DNA of 64,000 nucleotides from Microlunatus endophyticus. GTDB lineage: Bacteria; Actinomycetota; Actinomycetes; Propionibacteriales; Propionibacteriaceae. Position numbers and translations under genes: made by a program. A model generated the notes under the pieces. That model worked only from the letters and a program-made list of their open reading frames with translations. It made no database searches and was not told the DNA's origin. The stretch covers positions 124,001 to 188,000 of the forward strand of contig NZ_BMMZ01000005.1 in NCBI RefSeq assembly GCF_014646195.1, given 5' to 3'. Of the stretch, positions 37,737 through 47,180 are shown in pieces (position 1 is the first letter of the stretch; the number at the start of each line of letters is the position of its first letter).

Positions 37737-39104
37737 CTAGTCGGGGTCGACGCTGGGGGCCAGCGGGACGATGATGCGGCGGTCCATCCGGACGGCGTAT
37801 GCCAGGAGCGGTACGGCGACCAGGACCGCGATCAGGGACAGCCCGCCGAAGCCGACCGCGGCGAAGATCGGGCCGGAGATCAACGCGGCCAGCGCCGCGA
37901 ACCCGTTCATGGCGCTGTCGACGACTCCCTGAGCGGACGGGCGGATCGGGGCCGGTACGGATTCGGTCAACATGATCGATCCGGGCACCGTTCCGCACGA
38001 CCAGCCCAACCCCAGCAGGAAAAGACTCAGCATCGTCCAGCCCGCTGCCCCGGCCGACATGATCGCGATCAACGTGCTGCTGAGGAAGATCAACTGCCCG
38101 ATCATGATCACCCGGACCGGGCCGATGCGATCGCTCGCGTAGCCGACCAGCGGGGAGAGCGCGTACATCCCGAGCACGTGGATGCTGATCGTGATGCCGA
38201 CGATCGTCAGGGTTGATCCGTGATGGCTGAGCTGGACCGGCGTCATGGTCATCAGGCTGACCATCGACAGGTGCGCGCCGATCACCGTCAACAGCGCGAA
38301 TCGCGCCGGCCCGATCGACCACAGGGTGGCGAACACCTCGCGGATGGAAGCGCGACCGGTGTGCCCGTCGGCGCGGACCTCGTAGCGTGCGGCGGTCAGC
38401 AGCGGATCCGGGCGCAGCATGATCATGATCAGCAGTCCGGCGACCACCAGCACGACGATCGAGATCACGAAAGCACCCGCCAGCGGCGGTAGCCCGAGGC
38501 GCCGGGACACCCATTCACCCGGCTCACCGAGATTCGGGCCCAGAACCGTCCCCAGGGTGCCGGACCACACGACGAAGGACAGCGTCCTGCCGCGCAGCGC
38601 CGGCAACACCAGATCCGTCGCGGCGAAGCGGGACTGCAGGCCGACCGCCGTACCGCAGCCGAAGAGCAGCATGCCACCGATCATCAGCGCGGCGTTGTCG
38701 GTGATCGCCGCACCGATCAGCACCGCGGCGCCGACCGCAGCGACGAACCAGCCGATGGACAACGCGACCCGGCGCCCGCCGTGGGTGGCCAGCACTGCCA
38801 GTGGAATGCCGGCCAGCGCCGCACCGAGCGTCATCGATGTCCGTGCCAGCCCGGCCATCGTCTCGCTGTTGGTCACCTGCTCGGCCAGCAACACCCCGAC
38901 CGACGGCGCGGCGCCCATGCCGAACGAGCCGAGGACCTGCCCCAGGATCAGCAGCCGTACGCTGCGGCGTTGGGCCGCGATGATCTCCGGTCGCCGTTGC
39001 CAGCCGACCGCCGACGTCACGACCGGCACCGTCCTTGGTTCGTTCGCTGCGTTGTCGATGATCGCAATCCTTCTGTTGAAGAAGCCTCGGGTCTGTGTTG
39101 CCAT
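37737..39104 (-). CDS. MFS transporter
   Basis: A 455-residue major facilitator with 12 predicted helices. A hydrophilic N-terminal tail of about 50 residues is followed by SVRLLILGQVLGSFGMGAAPSVG. The loop after helix 2 is GIPLAVLATHGGRRVALSIG, and LSPLVGYASDRIGPVRVI is the corresponding loop of the second half. The substrate is unknown. ATG 39104 is chosen, but later starts are possible. It follows the oligopeptide-type ABC operon on the same strand and may be its last gene. Confidence 0.87.
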   Translation of the reverse strand: MATQTRGFFNRRIAIIDNAANEPRTVPVVTSAVGWQRRPEIIAAQRRSVRLLILGQVLGSFGMGAAPSVGVLLAEQVTNSETMAGLARTSMTLGAALAGIPLAVLATHGGRRVALSIGWFVAAVGAAVLIGAAITDNAALMIGGMLLFGCGTAVGLQSRFAATDLVLPALRGRTLSFVVWSGTLGTVLGPNLGEPGEWVSRRLGLPPLAGAFVISIVVLVVAGLLIMIMLRPDPLLTAARYEVRADGHTGRASIREVFATLWSIGPARFALLTVIGAHLSMVSLMTMTPVQLSHHGSTLTIVGITISIHVLGMYALSPLVGYASDRIGPVRVIMIGQLIFLSSTLIAIMSAGAAGWTMLSLFLLGLGWSCGTVPGSIMLTESVPAPIRPSAQGVVDSAMNGFAALAALISGPIFAAVGFGGLSLIAVLVAVPLLAYAVRMDRRIIVPLAPSVDPD

Positions 39105-39147
39105 CCAACCGCCAATCGGACCGGCGGACGAATCCGGCCCGGGAAGA

Positions 39148-40146
39148 TCAAGTAGCGTAGTGGCACTCGGCGGTGTGCCCGGGACTGATCGTGACCACCG
39201 GAGGGGCCTCGTTGGCACACAGCTCGGTCGCCAGCGGGCAGCGGGTCCGGAAGCGGCAGCCGGTGGGGACAGCCAGAGGATCCGGCGGCTCGCCTGCCAA
39301 CCGCACCCGCTCCCGCTCCCCCGGTCTCGGAACCGGAGAAGCCGCGATCAGCGCCCTGGTGTACGGGTGCCGCGGCTCGGCGAAGACCTCGTCGGTCGGA
39401 CCGTCCTCGACGATCCGGCCGAGATACATCACACCGACCCGTTGCGAGATCTGCCGGACGACCGGCAGGCCATGCCCGATGAAGAGATAGCTGAGCCCCA
39501 GCTGCTCGCGGAGATCGACGAGCAGGTTGACGATCTGGGCCTGCACCGAGACATCGAGCGCCGACGTCGCCTCGTCCGCGAGGACCAGCCTCGGATTGAG
39601 CGCGATCGCGCGGGCGATCCCGACCCGCTGCCGCTGGCCGCCCGACAGCGATCTCGGCCGGGCACCGGCCCGCGACGGATCCAGCCCGACGGCCTTGATC
39701 AACTCCTCGGTCCGTGATTCCAGCTCGGATCCGGTCAGACCGCCGAGCACCCGCAGCGGCTCGGCGACGATCTGCGCCACTCGCATCCGCGGATTCAGCG
39801 ATCCCAGCGGGTCCTGGAAGATCACCTGCAGTCCGGAGCGGAGCCGTCGCATCCGGGCGTCGTGCAGATGAGTGATGTCGGTGCCGTCGAAGACGATCCG
39901 GCCGCCCGTCGGCTCGAGCAGGCGCAGCGCGACCTGACCCAGCGTCGACTTGCCGGATCCCGACTCACCCACCAGCGCGTACGTCTCGGCCTCGGCGATG
40001 CTCACCGAGACGTCGTCGACCGCCTTCAGCACAGCACGTGGCGCCAACGGATTGGAGGTGGTTCGGACCCGGAAGTGCTTGCTCACCCCTTCCAGGCTGA
40101 GCAACGCCGGTGCCTGGCTCGGGGCGGATGCCGGTGCTTCGATCAT
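39148..40146 (-). CDS. Oligopeptide-type ABC importer ATPase, DppF/OppF-like
   Basis: A 332-residue ATPase with Walker [10 protein letters not shown], signature [15 protein letters not shown], Walker [13 protein letters not shown] and the C-terminal Cys-rich oligo_HPY segment ([14 protein letters not shown]). The switch region reads FIGHGLPVV where this family normally has ISHDLAVV: the His is kept, but the neighbouring Ser and Asp are both Gly. ATG 40146 overlaps the DppD-like stop (ATGA). It acts with the permeases at 41222 and 43402 and the binding protein at 44349. Confidence 0.94.
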   Translation of the reverse strand: MIEAPASAPSQAPALLSLEGVSKHFRVRTTSNPLAPRAVLKAVDDVSVSIAEAETYALVGESGSGKSTLGQVALRLLEPTGGRIVFDGTDITHLHDARMRRLRSGLQVIFQDPLGSLNPRMRVAQIVAEPLRVLGGLTGSELESRTEELIKAVGLDPSRAGARPRSLSGGQRQRVGIARAIALNPRLVLADEATSALDVSVQAQIVNLLVDLREQLGLSYLFIGHGLPVVRQISQRVGVMYLGRIVEDGPTDEVFAEPRHPYTRALIAASPVPRPGERERVRLAGEPPDPLAVPTGCRFRTRCPLATELCANEAPPVVTISPGHTAECHYAT

Positions 40147-41225
40147 GGCCGCCCTGCCTTCTGGAGGGGCCCGGTGGCCATCTCGTGTTGCTCGGCAGGT
40201 GGTGTGTGGTCCTGGACGGCCGCCACGAGGCCCTCCTGGCCGGGATGCCAGCAGGCGGTCGTGCTGTCGCCGAACGCCACGACCGGGGGATCCTCCACCG
40301 CACACTGCGCATCCGCACGCGGGCAGCGCGGGTGGAACGCACATCCGGACGGCAGCTGCCCAGGGTCCGGGACGCTGCCGTCGATCGCCGGCAGCCGGTC
40401 CGGCCGCGGCCCCGTGATCAAGGGGATGCTCCCCAGCAATCCTTGGGTGTACGGATGCGCCGGCCTGGTGAAGACCGTGGACGGCGCGGCGGTCTCCACG
40501 ACGCGACCGGCATACATCACCACGACGCGATCGGCCACCTCGGCGGCGACCCCCAGATCGTGGGTGACGAGAAGAACGCCAAGATCGGCTTCGATCCGCA
40601 GCCGGTCGATCAGATCCAGGATCTGTGCCTGGATGGTGACGTCCAGTGCCGTGGTCGGCTCGTCGGCCAGCAGCAACCGGGGCCGGGCAGCGAGAGCGGC
40701 GGCGATCATGACCCGCTGACACATGCCGCCCGAGAGTTGGTGCGGATAGCTGCGCAGTACGCGATCCGGATCGGAGATGCCGACCTCCCGGAGCAACTCG
40801 CGCAACCGCTCCCGCTCCGCCTGCCTGTCCAGTCGCCCCCTGCGGCGCAGTGCTTCGGTCAGCTGACTGCCGACGGTGAACACCGGGTCCAGGGAGCTCA
40901 TCGGCTCCTGGAAGACCATCGCGAGGTCCCGTCCACGCAAGGCCCCGAACTGATCATCACTGCTCAGCTCGACGCCGTCGACCCGGATCGACCCACCGAC
41001 CTCGACGTCGCCGTCGAGCTGCATCAACCCCATTAGCGTCCGGACCGTAACCGACTTGCCACTGCCGGATTCCCCGACCAGGACGACGATCTCACCGGCG
41101 CGCACCTCCAGGGTCGCCTCCCGGACCAGCGGCAACGACGACGCGCCCGGACGATGCAGCGTCACCGAGACCCGATCGATCTCCAGCAGCGGACCGCTGC
41201 CGTCGGCCGACTCACCCATGATCAT
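40143..41225 (-). CDS. Oligopeptide-type ABC importer ATPase, DppD/OppD-like
   Basis: A 360-residue ATPase with Walker [10 protein letters not shown], signature [17 protein letters not shown], Walker [13 protein letters not shown] and H-loop [13 protein letters not shown], followed by the oligo_HPY segment with [14 protein letters not shown]. The last 45 residues are an extension of unknown role. ATG 41225 overlaps the DppC-like stop; a second ATG two codons later is possible. Confidence 0.95.
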   Translation of the reverse strand: MIMGESADGSGPLLEIDRVSVTLHRPGASSLPLVREATLEVRAGEIVVLVGESGSGKSVTVRTLMGLMQLDGDVEVGGSIRVDGVELSSDDQFGALRGRDLAMVFQEPMSSLDPVFTVGSQLTEALRRRGRLDRQAERERLRELLREVGISDPDRVLRSYPHQLSGGMCQRVMIAAALAARPRLLLADEPTTALDVTIQAQILDLIDRLRIEADLGVLLVTHDLGVAAEVADRVVVMYAGRVVETAAPSTVFTRPAHPYTQGLLGSIPLITGPRPDRLPAIDGSVPDPGQLPSGCAFHPRCPRADAQCAVEDPPVVAFGDSTTACWHPGQEGLVAAVQDHTPPAEQHEMATGPLQKAGRP

Positions 41226-42085
41226 CCTCGATCCATCCGGTCGCGGATCCAGTCACCCAGCAGGCTGACCGCGATCACGGTGCAGGTGATCACCAGTCCG
41301 GCGAAGGTCGACATCCACCACGCCGTCCCGAGATAGGGCTGTCCCTCGGCGAGCAGCTGGCCCCAGTCCGGGATGTCATGTTTGGGGCCGAGTCCCAGGA
41401 AGCTCAGCGATGCGCTCGCCACGATCGCGGTCCCGATCGAGACGGTCGCCAGCACGACCACCGGAGTGATGGCGTTCGGCATCACATGCCGGAACAGCAG
41501 CCGCGAGGGCCGGAACCCGACGGACCGCGCCGCGTGCACGTACAACCTGCCGCGGACCGACATGACCTGGCCGCGCATCACCCGGGCGAAGGACGGCGTC
41601 GCGCTGATCCCGACGCCGAGGATCAGGTTGCCGGTCGTCGGTCCGAGTGCGACCGTGATGATCAAGGCCAGCAGTACACCCGGAAAGCACAACAGCACGT
41701 CCAGCACCCGGCCGATGATCATGTCGGTGACCCCGCCGTAGTAACCGGCGATCAGACCGATGAGTCCGCCCAGGACCAGTGCAAGGAAGGTCGCCGCAAC
41801 ACCGATGATCATGGCTCCCCGGGCGCCGAAGACCAGCAGTCCGGCGACGCTGCGGCCGTACTGGTCGGTGCCGAGCAGTGTCACCCCGGGATGCTGCAGG
41901 ACTCGACTCGCATGCAACGCCCCGATGTCGCCGCGGACCAGCAGCCCGGGCACCAGGCTCGCGAGCACCACCAGCAGGATCCACACGCACGCCAGTGCGG
42001 TGACGACCGAGGCCGCGGACATCCGGCGACGCCGGGTCCGCAGGGGAAGTGTGCCGACGAGTGCGGCGTCGGCGGATGCACTCAT
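41222..42085 (-). CDS. Oligopeptide-type ABC importer permease, DppC-like
   Basis: A 287-residue permease. An N-terminal helix is followed by the periplasmic GTDQYGRSVAGLLVFGARGAM typical of OppC/DppC and by the core membrane domain. The coupling loop is HAARSVGFRPSRLLFRHVMPN. It starts one base into the amidohydrolase stop (TGATG overlap), so it is translationally coupled to an enzyme gene. Confidence 0.94.
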   Translation of the reverse strand: MSASADAALVGTLPLRTRRRRMSAASVVTALACVWILLVVLASLVPGLLVRGDIGALHASRVLQHPGVTLLGTDQYGRSVAGLLVFGARGAMIIGVAATFLALVLGGLIGLIAGYYGGVTDMIIGRVLDVLLCFPGVLLALIITVALGPTTGNLILGVGISATPSFARVMRGQVMSVRGRLYVHAARSVGFRPSRLLFRHVMPNAITPVVVLATVSIGTAIVASASLSFLGLGPKHDIPDWGQLLAEGQPYLGTAWWMSTFAGLVITCTVIAVSLLGDWIRDRMDRG

Positions 42086-43374
42086 CAGGTCACCGCCCCG
42101 GCGGGCTGCGGGTCATGGCGGACGCCGGGATCGGACGCCGCTGCGGCGCGCAGGAAGGGCGACAAGGTCGTCGGATCAAGGGGTTCCAGGGGCGGCAGCG
42201 GATCCGGGATGAACGCCACGCCGCGGCTGACGACCAGTCGCAAGTCGCTGATCACCGAGATGTCGGATCTCGGATCGCCACCGACCGCGATCAGGTCGGC
42301 ATCGAGTCCGACGGCCAGCCGCCCGGTGACGTCGGAGATGCCCAGTGCGGTCGCCGAGACCGAGGTCGCGGCGTCGAGAACGGCCTGCGCCGGCAGCCCC
42401 AACGACACCATCGCCTCCAGCGCACCGGGGAAACCGTGGTGCGGAGTGTTGTCGATGCCGCAGTCGGTACTGGCGATGATCTTGCAGCCACGGCGATAGA
42501 GCTCGGCCAGGGCAGGCTGGAACCGTCCCTGGGTGAGCTCGACGATCTGTGGCATCCGATAGTTGATCGTCGGCGACACATAGCTCTGCGAGGCAGCGAT
42601 CCGGTCGGCCAGTTCCGGGTCGACGTACCGACTGCCGTCGGCGTGGACGAAGGAGCAGTGCTCGATCGTCGTCACCCCGGCGGTGACCGCACGCTCGATG
42701 CCCTCGATACCGTGTGCGTGGGCCGCCACCTGCTTGCCGACCCGACGCGCTTCGGACACGATGGCCGACAACTGATCCTGTTCGAACTGGGCATACCACG
42801 GCGCCGACCCGGCGGTCATGAATCCACCGGTCGACATCACCTTGATCAGATCGGCACCGAACTTGTGGTGCCGGCGCACCATGGTCCGGACATCGGAGAT
42901 GCTGTCGGCCTCGCCACCCATGAACCAGCAGTGACCGCCGGTGACGGTGATCGGCGAGGCAGCGGTGAGAATCCGCGGCCCACGTGCCGTTCCGTCTTGG
43001 ATGATGTCGCGCACCGCCGGCCCGAGATAGTCCCGCGACCCGAGATCCCGGGCGGTGGTGACGCCGACACTGAGCAGCTGGCGGGCACTCTGCAGCATCA
43101 ATGCGACCTGACGGACATCGTCCTCGGCCATCATCCGCTCGACCGGCTTCGGACCGCCGTCGAAGCCGAGATGGACGTGGGCGTCGATCAGGCCGGGCAT
43201 GATCGTCGCGTCCCCCAGCGACTCGATCACAAGATCCGGTGGATAGCTCGCCAGCGGAAAGTCCGCCTCCGCGCCGACCCAGATGATCTTGCCGTCATCG
43301 ACCAGGACGGCACCGGGAGCATATGCCCGGCCGGCATCCTGAGTCAGCACCAAACCAGCTGTATAGAGCTTCAT
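42085..43374 (-). CDS. Metal-dependent amidohydrolase inside the peptide-transport operon
   Basis: A 429-residue amidohydrolase-superfamily enzyme. It has IDAHVHLGFDGG (HxH), ADLIKVMSTGGFMT (candidate carboxylated Lys), AAHAHGIEGIE, TTIEHCSF and ASTDCGID (catalytic Asp), so the binuclear metal site looks complete. It resembles the imidazolonepropionase-like or Xaa-Pro/Xaa-Arg dipeptidase group. No signal peptide is present, so it acts in the cytoplasm. The gene sits between the DppB-like and DppC-like genes and overlaps the latter, implying it hydrolyses the imported compound. Confidence 0.9.
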   Translation of the reverse strand: MKLYTAGLVLTQDAGRAYAPGAVLVDDGKIIWVGAEADFPLASYPPDLVIESLGDATIMPGLIDAHVHLGFDGGPKPVERMMAEDDVRQVALMLQSARQLLSVGVTTARDLGSRDYLGPAVRDIIQDGTARGPRILTAASPITVTGGHCWFMGGEADSISDVRTMVRRHHKFGADLIKVMSTGGFMTAGSAPWYAQFEQDQLSAIVSEARRVGKQVAAHAHGIEGIERAVTAGVTTIEHCSFVHADGSRYVDPELADRIAASQSYVSPTINYRMPQIVELTQGRFQPALAELYRRGCKIIASTDCGIDNTPHHGFPGALEAMVSLGLPAQAVLDAATSVSATALGISDVTGRLAVGLDADLIAVGGDPRSDISVISDLRLVVSRGVAFIPDPLPPLEPLDPTTLSPFLRAAAASDPGVRHDPQPAGAVT

Positions 43375-43401
43375 TCTCCAACCTCTCTGTCGATCGACAG
43401 G

Positions 43402-44328
43402 TCAGGCGACCGTACGGACACGGGGGTCTATAACTGCATAGGACACGTCGACCACAATGTTGATCACGATGTAGATGACCGCGATCACCAGCACCACACC
43501 CTGGACGACCGGATAGTCCTTGCCGGCGATCGCCTGCACCAGCATCTGGCCGAGGCCCTGACGGGCGAACACGGCCTCGACGATGACGGCGCCGGCGATC
43601 AATGCGCCCAGCTGGAGTCCGACGATCGTCACCGTCGGGATCACCGCGTTGCGCAGCACGTGCTTGAAAACGATCACCCGTGGCCGCAGCCCCTTGGCGT
43701 GCAGCGCGGTGACGAAATTCTCCCCCAGCACCTCGATCACGCTGTTGCGGACGAGCCGGGTCACGGTCCCGGCAGCCGACAACCCGAGGGTGAAGGCCGG
43801 CAGCACCAGGCTCTGCACGCCGGAACTGCCGGTCGCCGGGAAGATCTTCAGCGTGAAGGAGAACATCATGATCAACAACAGTCCGACCCAGAATGACGGC
43901 ATCGACGTGTTGAGCAGGCTGAGCACCCGGATCACCGCGTCCGGCCACCGATTGCGATAGATCGCCGACAGCGATCCCAGCACCATGCCCAGAACCGCCG
44001 AGACGAACGCTGCGGCCAGCGCCAGCTCGAGCGTCGGCAGGATCTGCTGGCCGATCATGGTCGTCACCGGTTGCCGGGTGGTGTAGCTCAGCCCGAGGTC
44101 GAGCCCGGCCGCGTGCCCGATGAAGTTGAGGTACTGCAGCCCGATCGGCTGATCGAGTCCGAACTGCTGCCGCAGTGTTGCCTCGGCCTGCGGCGTTGCC
44201 GGCGCGCCCGCCAGCAACACCGAGACCGGGTCACCTGGCAGCATCCGGAGCGTGATGAACAGCACCAGGGTGACGCCGATCAGGGTCGGGATACCGAGGC
44301 CGACGCGCTTGATGATCAAGAATCCCAT
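43402..44328 (-). CDS. Oligopeptide-type ABC importer permease, DppB-like
   Basis: A 308-residue permease with the typical start FLIIKRVGLGIPTLIGVTLVLFITLRMLPGDP, six helices, coupling loop ALHAKGLRPRVIVFKHVLRNA and C-terminal DPRVR. ATG 44328 has GGAGGTC upstream. It lies 20 bp after the binding-protein gene. Confidence 0.95.
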   Translation of the reverse strand: MGFLIIKRVGLGIPTLIGVTLVLFITLRMLPGDPVSVLLAGAPATPQAEATLRQQFGLDQPIGLQYLNFIGHAAGLDLGLSYTTRQPVTTMIGQQILPTLELALAAAFVSAVLGMVLGSLSAIYRNRWPDAVIRVLSLLNTSMPSFWVGLLLIMMFSFTLKIFPATGSSGVQSLVLPAFTLGLSAAGTVTRLVRNSVIEVLGENFVTALHAKGLRPRVIVFKHVLRNAVIPTVTIVGLQLGALIAGAVIVEAVFARQGLGQMLVQAIAGKDYPVVQGVVLVIAVIYIVINIVVDVSYAVIDPRVRTVA

Positions 44329-44348
44329 TCCTGACCTCCGTTCCGCTC

Positions 44349-46061
44349 TCAGGACTTGGTCAAGGAGACGTCGTACAGCACCGGATAGCCCTCGGCATCG
44401 AAACGCAGCCCGGTGATGCCACTGGTGGCGACCGTGTAGGTCGGGACGTAGATCCCGACGCTCAACGCCTGATCGACGACCTGCTGTTGGACCTGCTGGT
44501 AGAGCTTGTCCCGGCTTGCCGGATCGCTCTCCTGCTGAGCCTTGAGGATCTCGCTGCTCAGCTGTTTGTCGTCCGCGTGGGTGAAGTCGAATCCGCTGCG
44601 CCCCGGCTTGGGAATGAATTCCGGGCTGTAGAGCGAGTAGAGCACGTTCGGGTCGACGCTGACCAGGCTCAGCCCGGCGATGTCGTAGTCGCCGTTCTGC
44701 AGGGTGGTCTGCAGCGGGGCCGACTGCTGGAGCACGACGTTGACGTTGACGCCGATGGCCTTCAGGTTGTCCTTCATGAACTGGGCGATGTCCTGGCGCT
44801 TCTCGCGATTCGGGGCGCCTTCGACGTAGGTCAGCGTCAGCTGCTTGCCGTCCTTCTGCCGGATGCCGTTCGGACCGACCTTCCAACCAAGATCATCCAG
44901 CGCCTTCTTCGCTGCCGCCGGGTCGTAGCTGAACGAGTTCTCCAGCGACTTGTCGTAGCCGGCCGTGGTCGGCGCCAGCGGCCCCCAGGCGCGCTGGTAG
45001 ACGCCGAAGTAGAGCGCCTTGACCGCGGAACCGACATCCATGCCCTCGCGGATCGCCTTGCGGACCGCCGGGTCGTTGAGCGGTGCATGGCTGGTGTTGA
45101 AATTCAGCTGGAACGGCGATCCCGACTGTGCCTGCGCGTAGAAGCTCAGCGTCGGATCCTTCTTGATCACCGCCGCCTGATTCTCCGGGACGTTGCCGAT
45201 CGCCTGGACGCTGCCGTTGCGCAGCGATCCGATCCGGACCGTTGCGTCCGGAATGATCTGGAAGGTCAGTTTGTCCAGGTGGGCGGGCCCGGTGTGCTTG
45301 GCGGTCGACGGTGCCCAGTCGTAGTCGGGGTTCTTGACCAGCACGATGCGGTCGTTGGGCGTGTAGCTGGAGAACTTGAACGGACCGCTGCCGACGGGAT
45401 GCAGAGCGAAGGCGGCCAACGACATGGACTTCGCCGACTTCGGCGAGACCATTCCCAGGAATGGTGAGCTCAGGTTGTAGAGGAAAGGCGCGTAGGCCGT
45501 CTTGAGCTTGACGACTGCGGTCGTGGCGTTGGTCGCCCGACAGGATTGGTAGGGACCGATCAGGCTGACCGCGTAGATGGACGCACTCTTGGGATCGACG
45601 ATCCGGTTCAGGTTGAAGCACACCGCTGCTGCGTCGAATTTCGATCCGTCCTGGAACTTCACGTCGTCGCGGAGGGTGAAGGTGTAGGTCTTTCCGTCAT
45701 CGCTGACCTTCCACGACTTGGCCAGCCAGCCGACCGGTTGCCGATCAGCGTTCAGGGCGACCAGCGAGTCGTAGATCTGGCGCATCACCCGCGCGTCCTG
45801 GGCCGCGGCAGCGACGTTGGGATCGAAGGAGACGAACGGGGTGTCGACAGCGAAGGTGGCGCTGCCGCCGGAGGTCGCGGCGGAGCCGGCGTTTCCGGGC
45901 GGCGACGACGATGTGCCGCCACCTGAGCAGGCTGCCAGCACGAGAGCGGTCAGCACAGCGACCGCGGCGAAGGCCGCCCTGGCCAGCTGCGGCAGGCGGG
46001 CGTGGTGAGCGGCGGAGTAGTGCAGGGCGGAACGAGACGAAGCGGATGAATCCGAGTCCAT
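44349..46061 (-). CDS. Family 5 solute-binding lipoprotein (DppA/OppA-like)
   Basis: A 570-residue binding protein. A basic N-terminus, a hydrophobic helix and the lipobox LVLAACSGG (Cys near residue 45) mark a lipoprotein. The mature part has the family motifs DRQPVGWLAKSWKVSDDGKTYTF, LRDDVKFQDGSKFDA and GSGPFKF. Cargo may be a peptide or opine-like molecule. ATG 46061 gives a long signal region, and a later start is possible. It is the first gene of the importer operon, expressed from the promoter at 46166-46195. Confidence 0.94.
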   Translation of the reverse strand: MDSDSSASSRSALHYSAAHHARLPQLARAAFAAVAVLTALVLAACSGGGTSSSPPGNAGSAATSGGSATFAVDTPFVSFDPNVAAAAQDARVMRQIYDSLVALNADRQPVGWLAKSWKVSDDGKTYTFTLRDDVKFQDGSKFDAAAVCFNLNRIVDPKSASIYAVSLIGPYQSCRATNATTAVVKLKTAYAPFLYNLSSPFLGMVSPKSAKSMSLAAFALHPVGSGPFKFSSYTPNDRIVLVKNPDYDWAPSTAKHTGPAHLDKLTFQIIPDATVRIGSLRNGSVQAIGNVPENQAAVIKKDPTLSFYAQAQSGSPFQLNFNTSHAPLNDPAVRKAIREGMDVGSAVKALYFGVYQRAWGPLAPTTAGYDKSLENSFSYDPAAAKKALDDLGWKVGPNGIRQKDGKQLTLTYVEGAPNREKRQDIAQFMKDNLKAIGVNVNVVLQQSAPLQTTLQNGDYDIAGLSLVSVDPNVLYSLYSPEFIPKPGRSGFDFTHADDKQLSSEILKAQQESDPASRDKLYQQVQQQVVDQALSVGIYVPTYTVATSGITGLRFDAEGYPVLYDVSLTKS

Positions 46062-46165
46062 GGCGACGCTCCTCGGCTTGAGGTGTCCGGCGCCGGCTGT
46101 CGAGCCCGTGGACGCCAGGTGAACCGGGCACCCGACCGGACAGCAGATCGCCGTAATCTCCGATC

Positions 46166-46195
46166 AACGTACGGACGGTATGTTGAGACCGTCAA
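46166..46195 (-). promoter_or_regulatory. Promoter of the oligopeptide-type importer operon
   Basis: Minus-strand TTGACG (46195-46190), an 18-bp spacer and TACGTT (46171-46166) form a good sigma-70-type promoter. It would give a leader of about 100 bases before ATG 46061. Its -35 region lies between two of the TGTTGA repeats, a suitable position for repression. Confidence 0.5.
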
Positions 46196-46248
46196 GAACT
46201 TGTTGATGACTGCAACATGCTGTTGACACGATCGTCACATCTGTTTGA
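46181..46248. repeat. Phased TGTTGA direct repeats in the divergent regulatory region
   Basis: The 316-bp gap between the binding-protein gene and the YheO-type regulator has no gene. It holds TGTTGA at 46181, 46201 and 46221, exactly 20 bp apart, and TGTTTGA at 46242. The 20-21 bp spacing puts all copies on one face of the helix. An inverted half-site CAACAT occurs at 46213. This looks like the operator of the YheO-type regulator encoded next door. Confidence 0.65.
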
Positions 46249-46377
46249 TCAGATGGGAGCCGGCGAGGGTGCCCGCCAGCTGAGCGAGCCCGGTAACCCC
46301 TGGCCGGGCGGCCTATTCTTCGCAAGGGCTCCACGGAGGAGGAGCTGTCACCAGACCTAGGGGACCGGGAGTTACTG

Positions 46378-47142
46378 ATGGCGTTGAACGAGACGGCTGC
46401 GGACCACATTCAACCGGATGTTGAAGTCAGTGCGGTGAAGCGCAGTGTGGACGGTGAGCGATTGATTGCCGTGTTCTCGGCTCTGGTGGAGCCGATCGGC
46501 AGGTCTCTGCCGGCCTCGAGCGAAGTCGTCCTGCACGATCTCAGCCTGCTGCCAGACTCGATCGTGGCCATCCACGGAGACGTGACCGGACGGCAGGTGG
46601 GCGATCCCGCCACCAATCTGCTGCTGCAGAAGGCGGTATCGGGATCGCTGGAGCATCAGGTCGGTTACGAGACGACGCTGCCGGACGGGCGGCGGATGAA
46701 ATCCTCGACGATGGTCATCCGGGACGTGGCGGGGACTCCCGTTGCAGCACTGTGCATCAACACCGACCTCTCCCACTGGTATTCGGTCCAAAGGATCGCC
46801 CGGATGATGATCGGCGAGGAACCCGCAGTGCCCGCCGCCAGTCGGCCGACCGCCCCGAGTGCGGAGGTCGAGTCCGAGACAGCCCGGACCGAGTCGAACG
46901 AGGTGTTCGCCCACGACGTCGACGAGCTCGCAGCCCATCTGATCCACCAGGCTGTCCAGAAGACCGGCGTCCCGGTCGATCTGATGCAGAAGAAGCACAA
47001 GGTCGCGGTCGTCCGCGACCTGAAGGCCCGAGGGATGTTCCTCCTCCGGGACGCGGTCGACATGATCGCCACGTCGCTCGGCGTCACCCGATTCACGATC
47101 TACAACTATTTGAACGAGATCAACGACGCTACCGACGACTGA
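46378..47142 (+). CDS. YheO/DauR-family PAS-HTH transcriptional regulator
   Basis: A 254-residue regulator. A YheO-like PAS domain is at about residues 30-140 (SEVVLHDLSLLPDSIVAIHGDVTGRQVGDPATNLLL, then GTPVAALCINTD). A linker and a C-terminal helix-turn-helix follow at about 195-250 (FLLRDAVDMIATSLGVTRFTIYNYLNEI). DauR-type members control amino acid or D-amino acid catabolism. GGGAG is about eight bases before ATG 46378. It is divergent from the importer operon and upstream of a PLP enzyme, so it probably controls both. Confidence 0.9.
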   Translation: MALNETAADHIQPDVEVSAVKRSVDGERLIAVFSALVEPIGRSLPASSEVVLHDLSLLPDSIVAIHGDVTGRQVGDPATNLLLQKAVSGSLEHQVGYETTLPDGRRMKSSTMVIRDVAGTPVAALCINTDLSHWYSVQRIARMMIGEEPAVPAASRPTAPSAEVESETARTESNEVFAHDVDELAAHLIHQAVQKTGVPVDLMQKKHKVAVVRDLKARGMFLLRDAVDMIATSLGVTRFTIYNYLNEINDATDD

Positions 47143-47180
47143 TCCGATACCCAGGGAGTTGACCAGATGGTGGTTTTCCG

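Noticed and set aside
42049-43896. A 615-codon open frame on the plus strand
   Set aside because: It is antisense to the amidohydrolase and DppB-like genes, has Asp/His/Arg-rich composition typical of the reverse strand of GC-rich genes, and shows no family motif.
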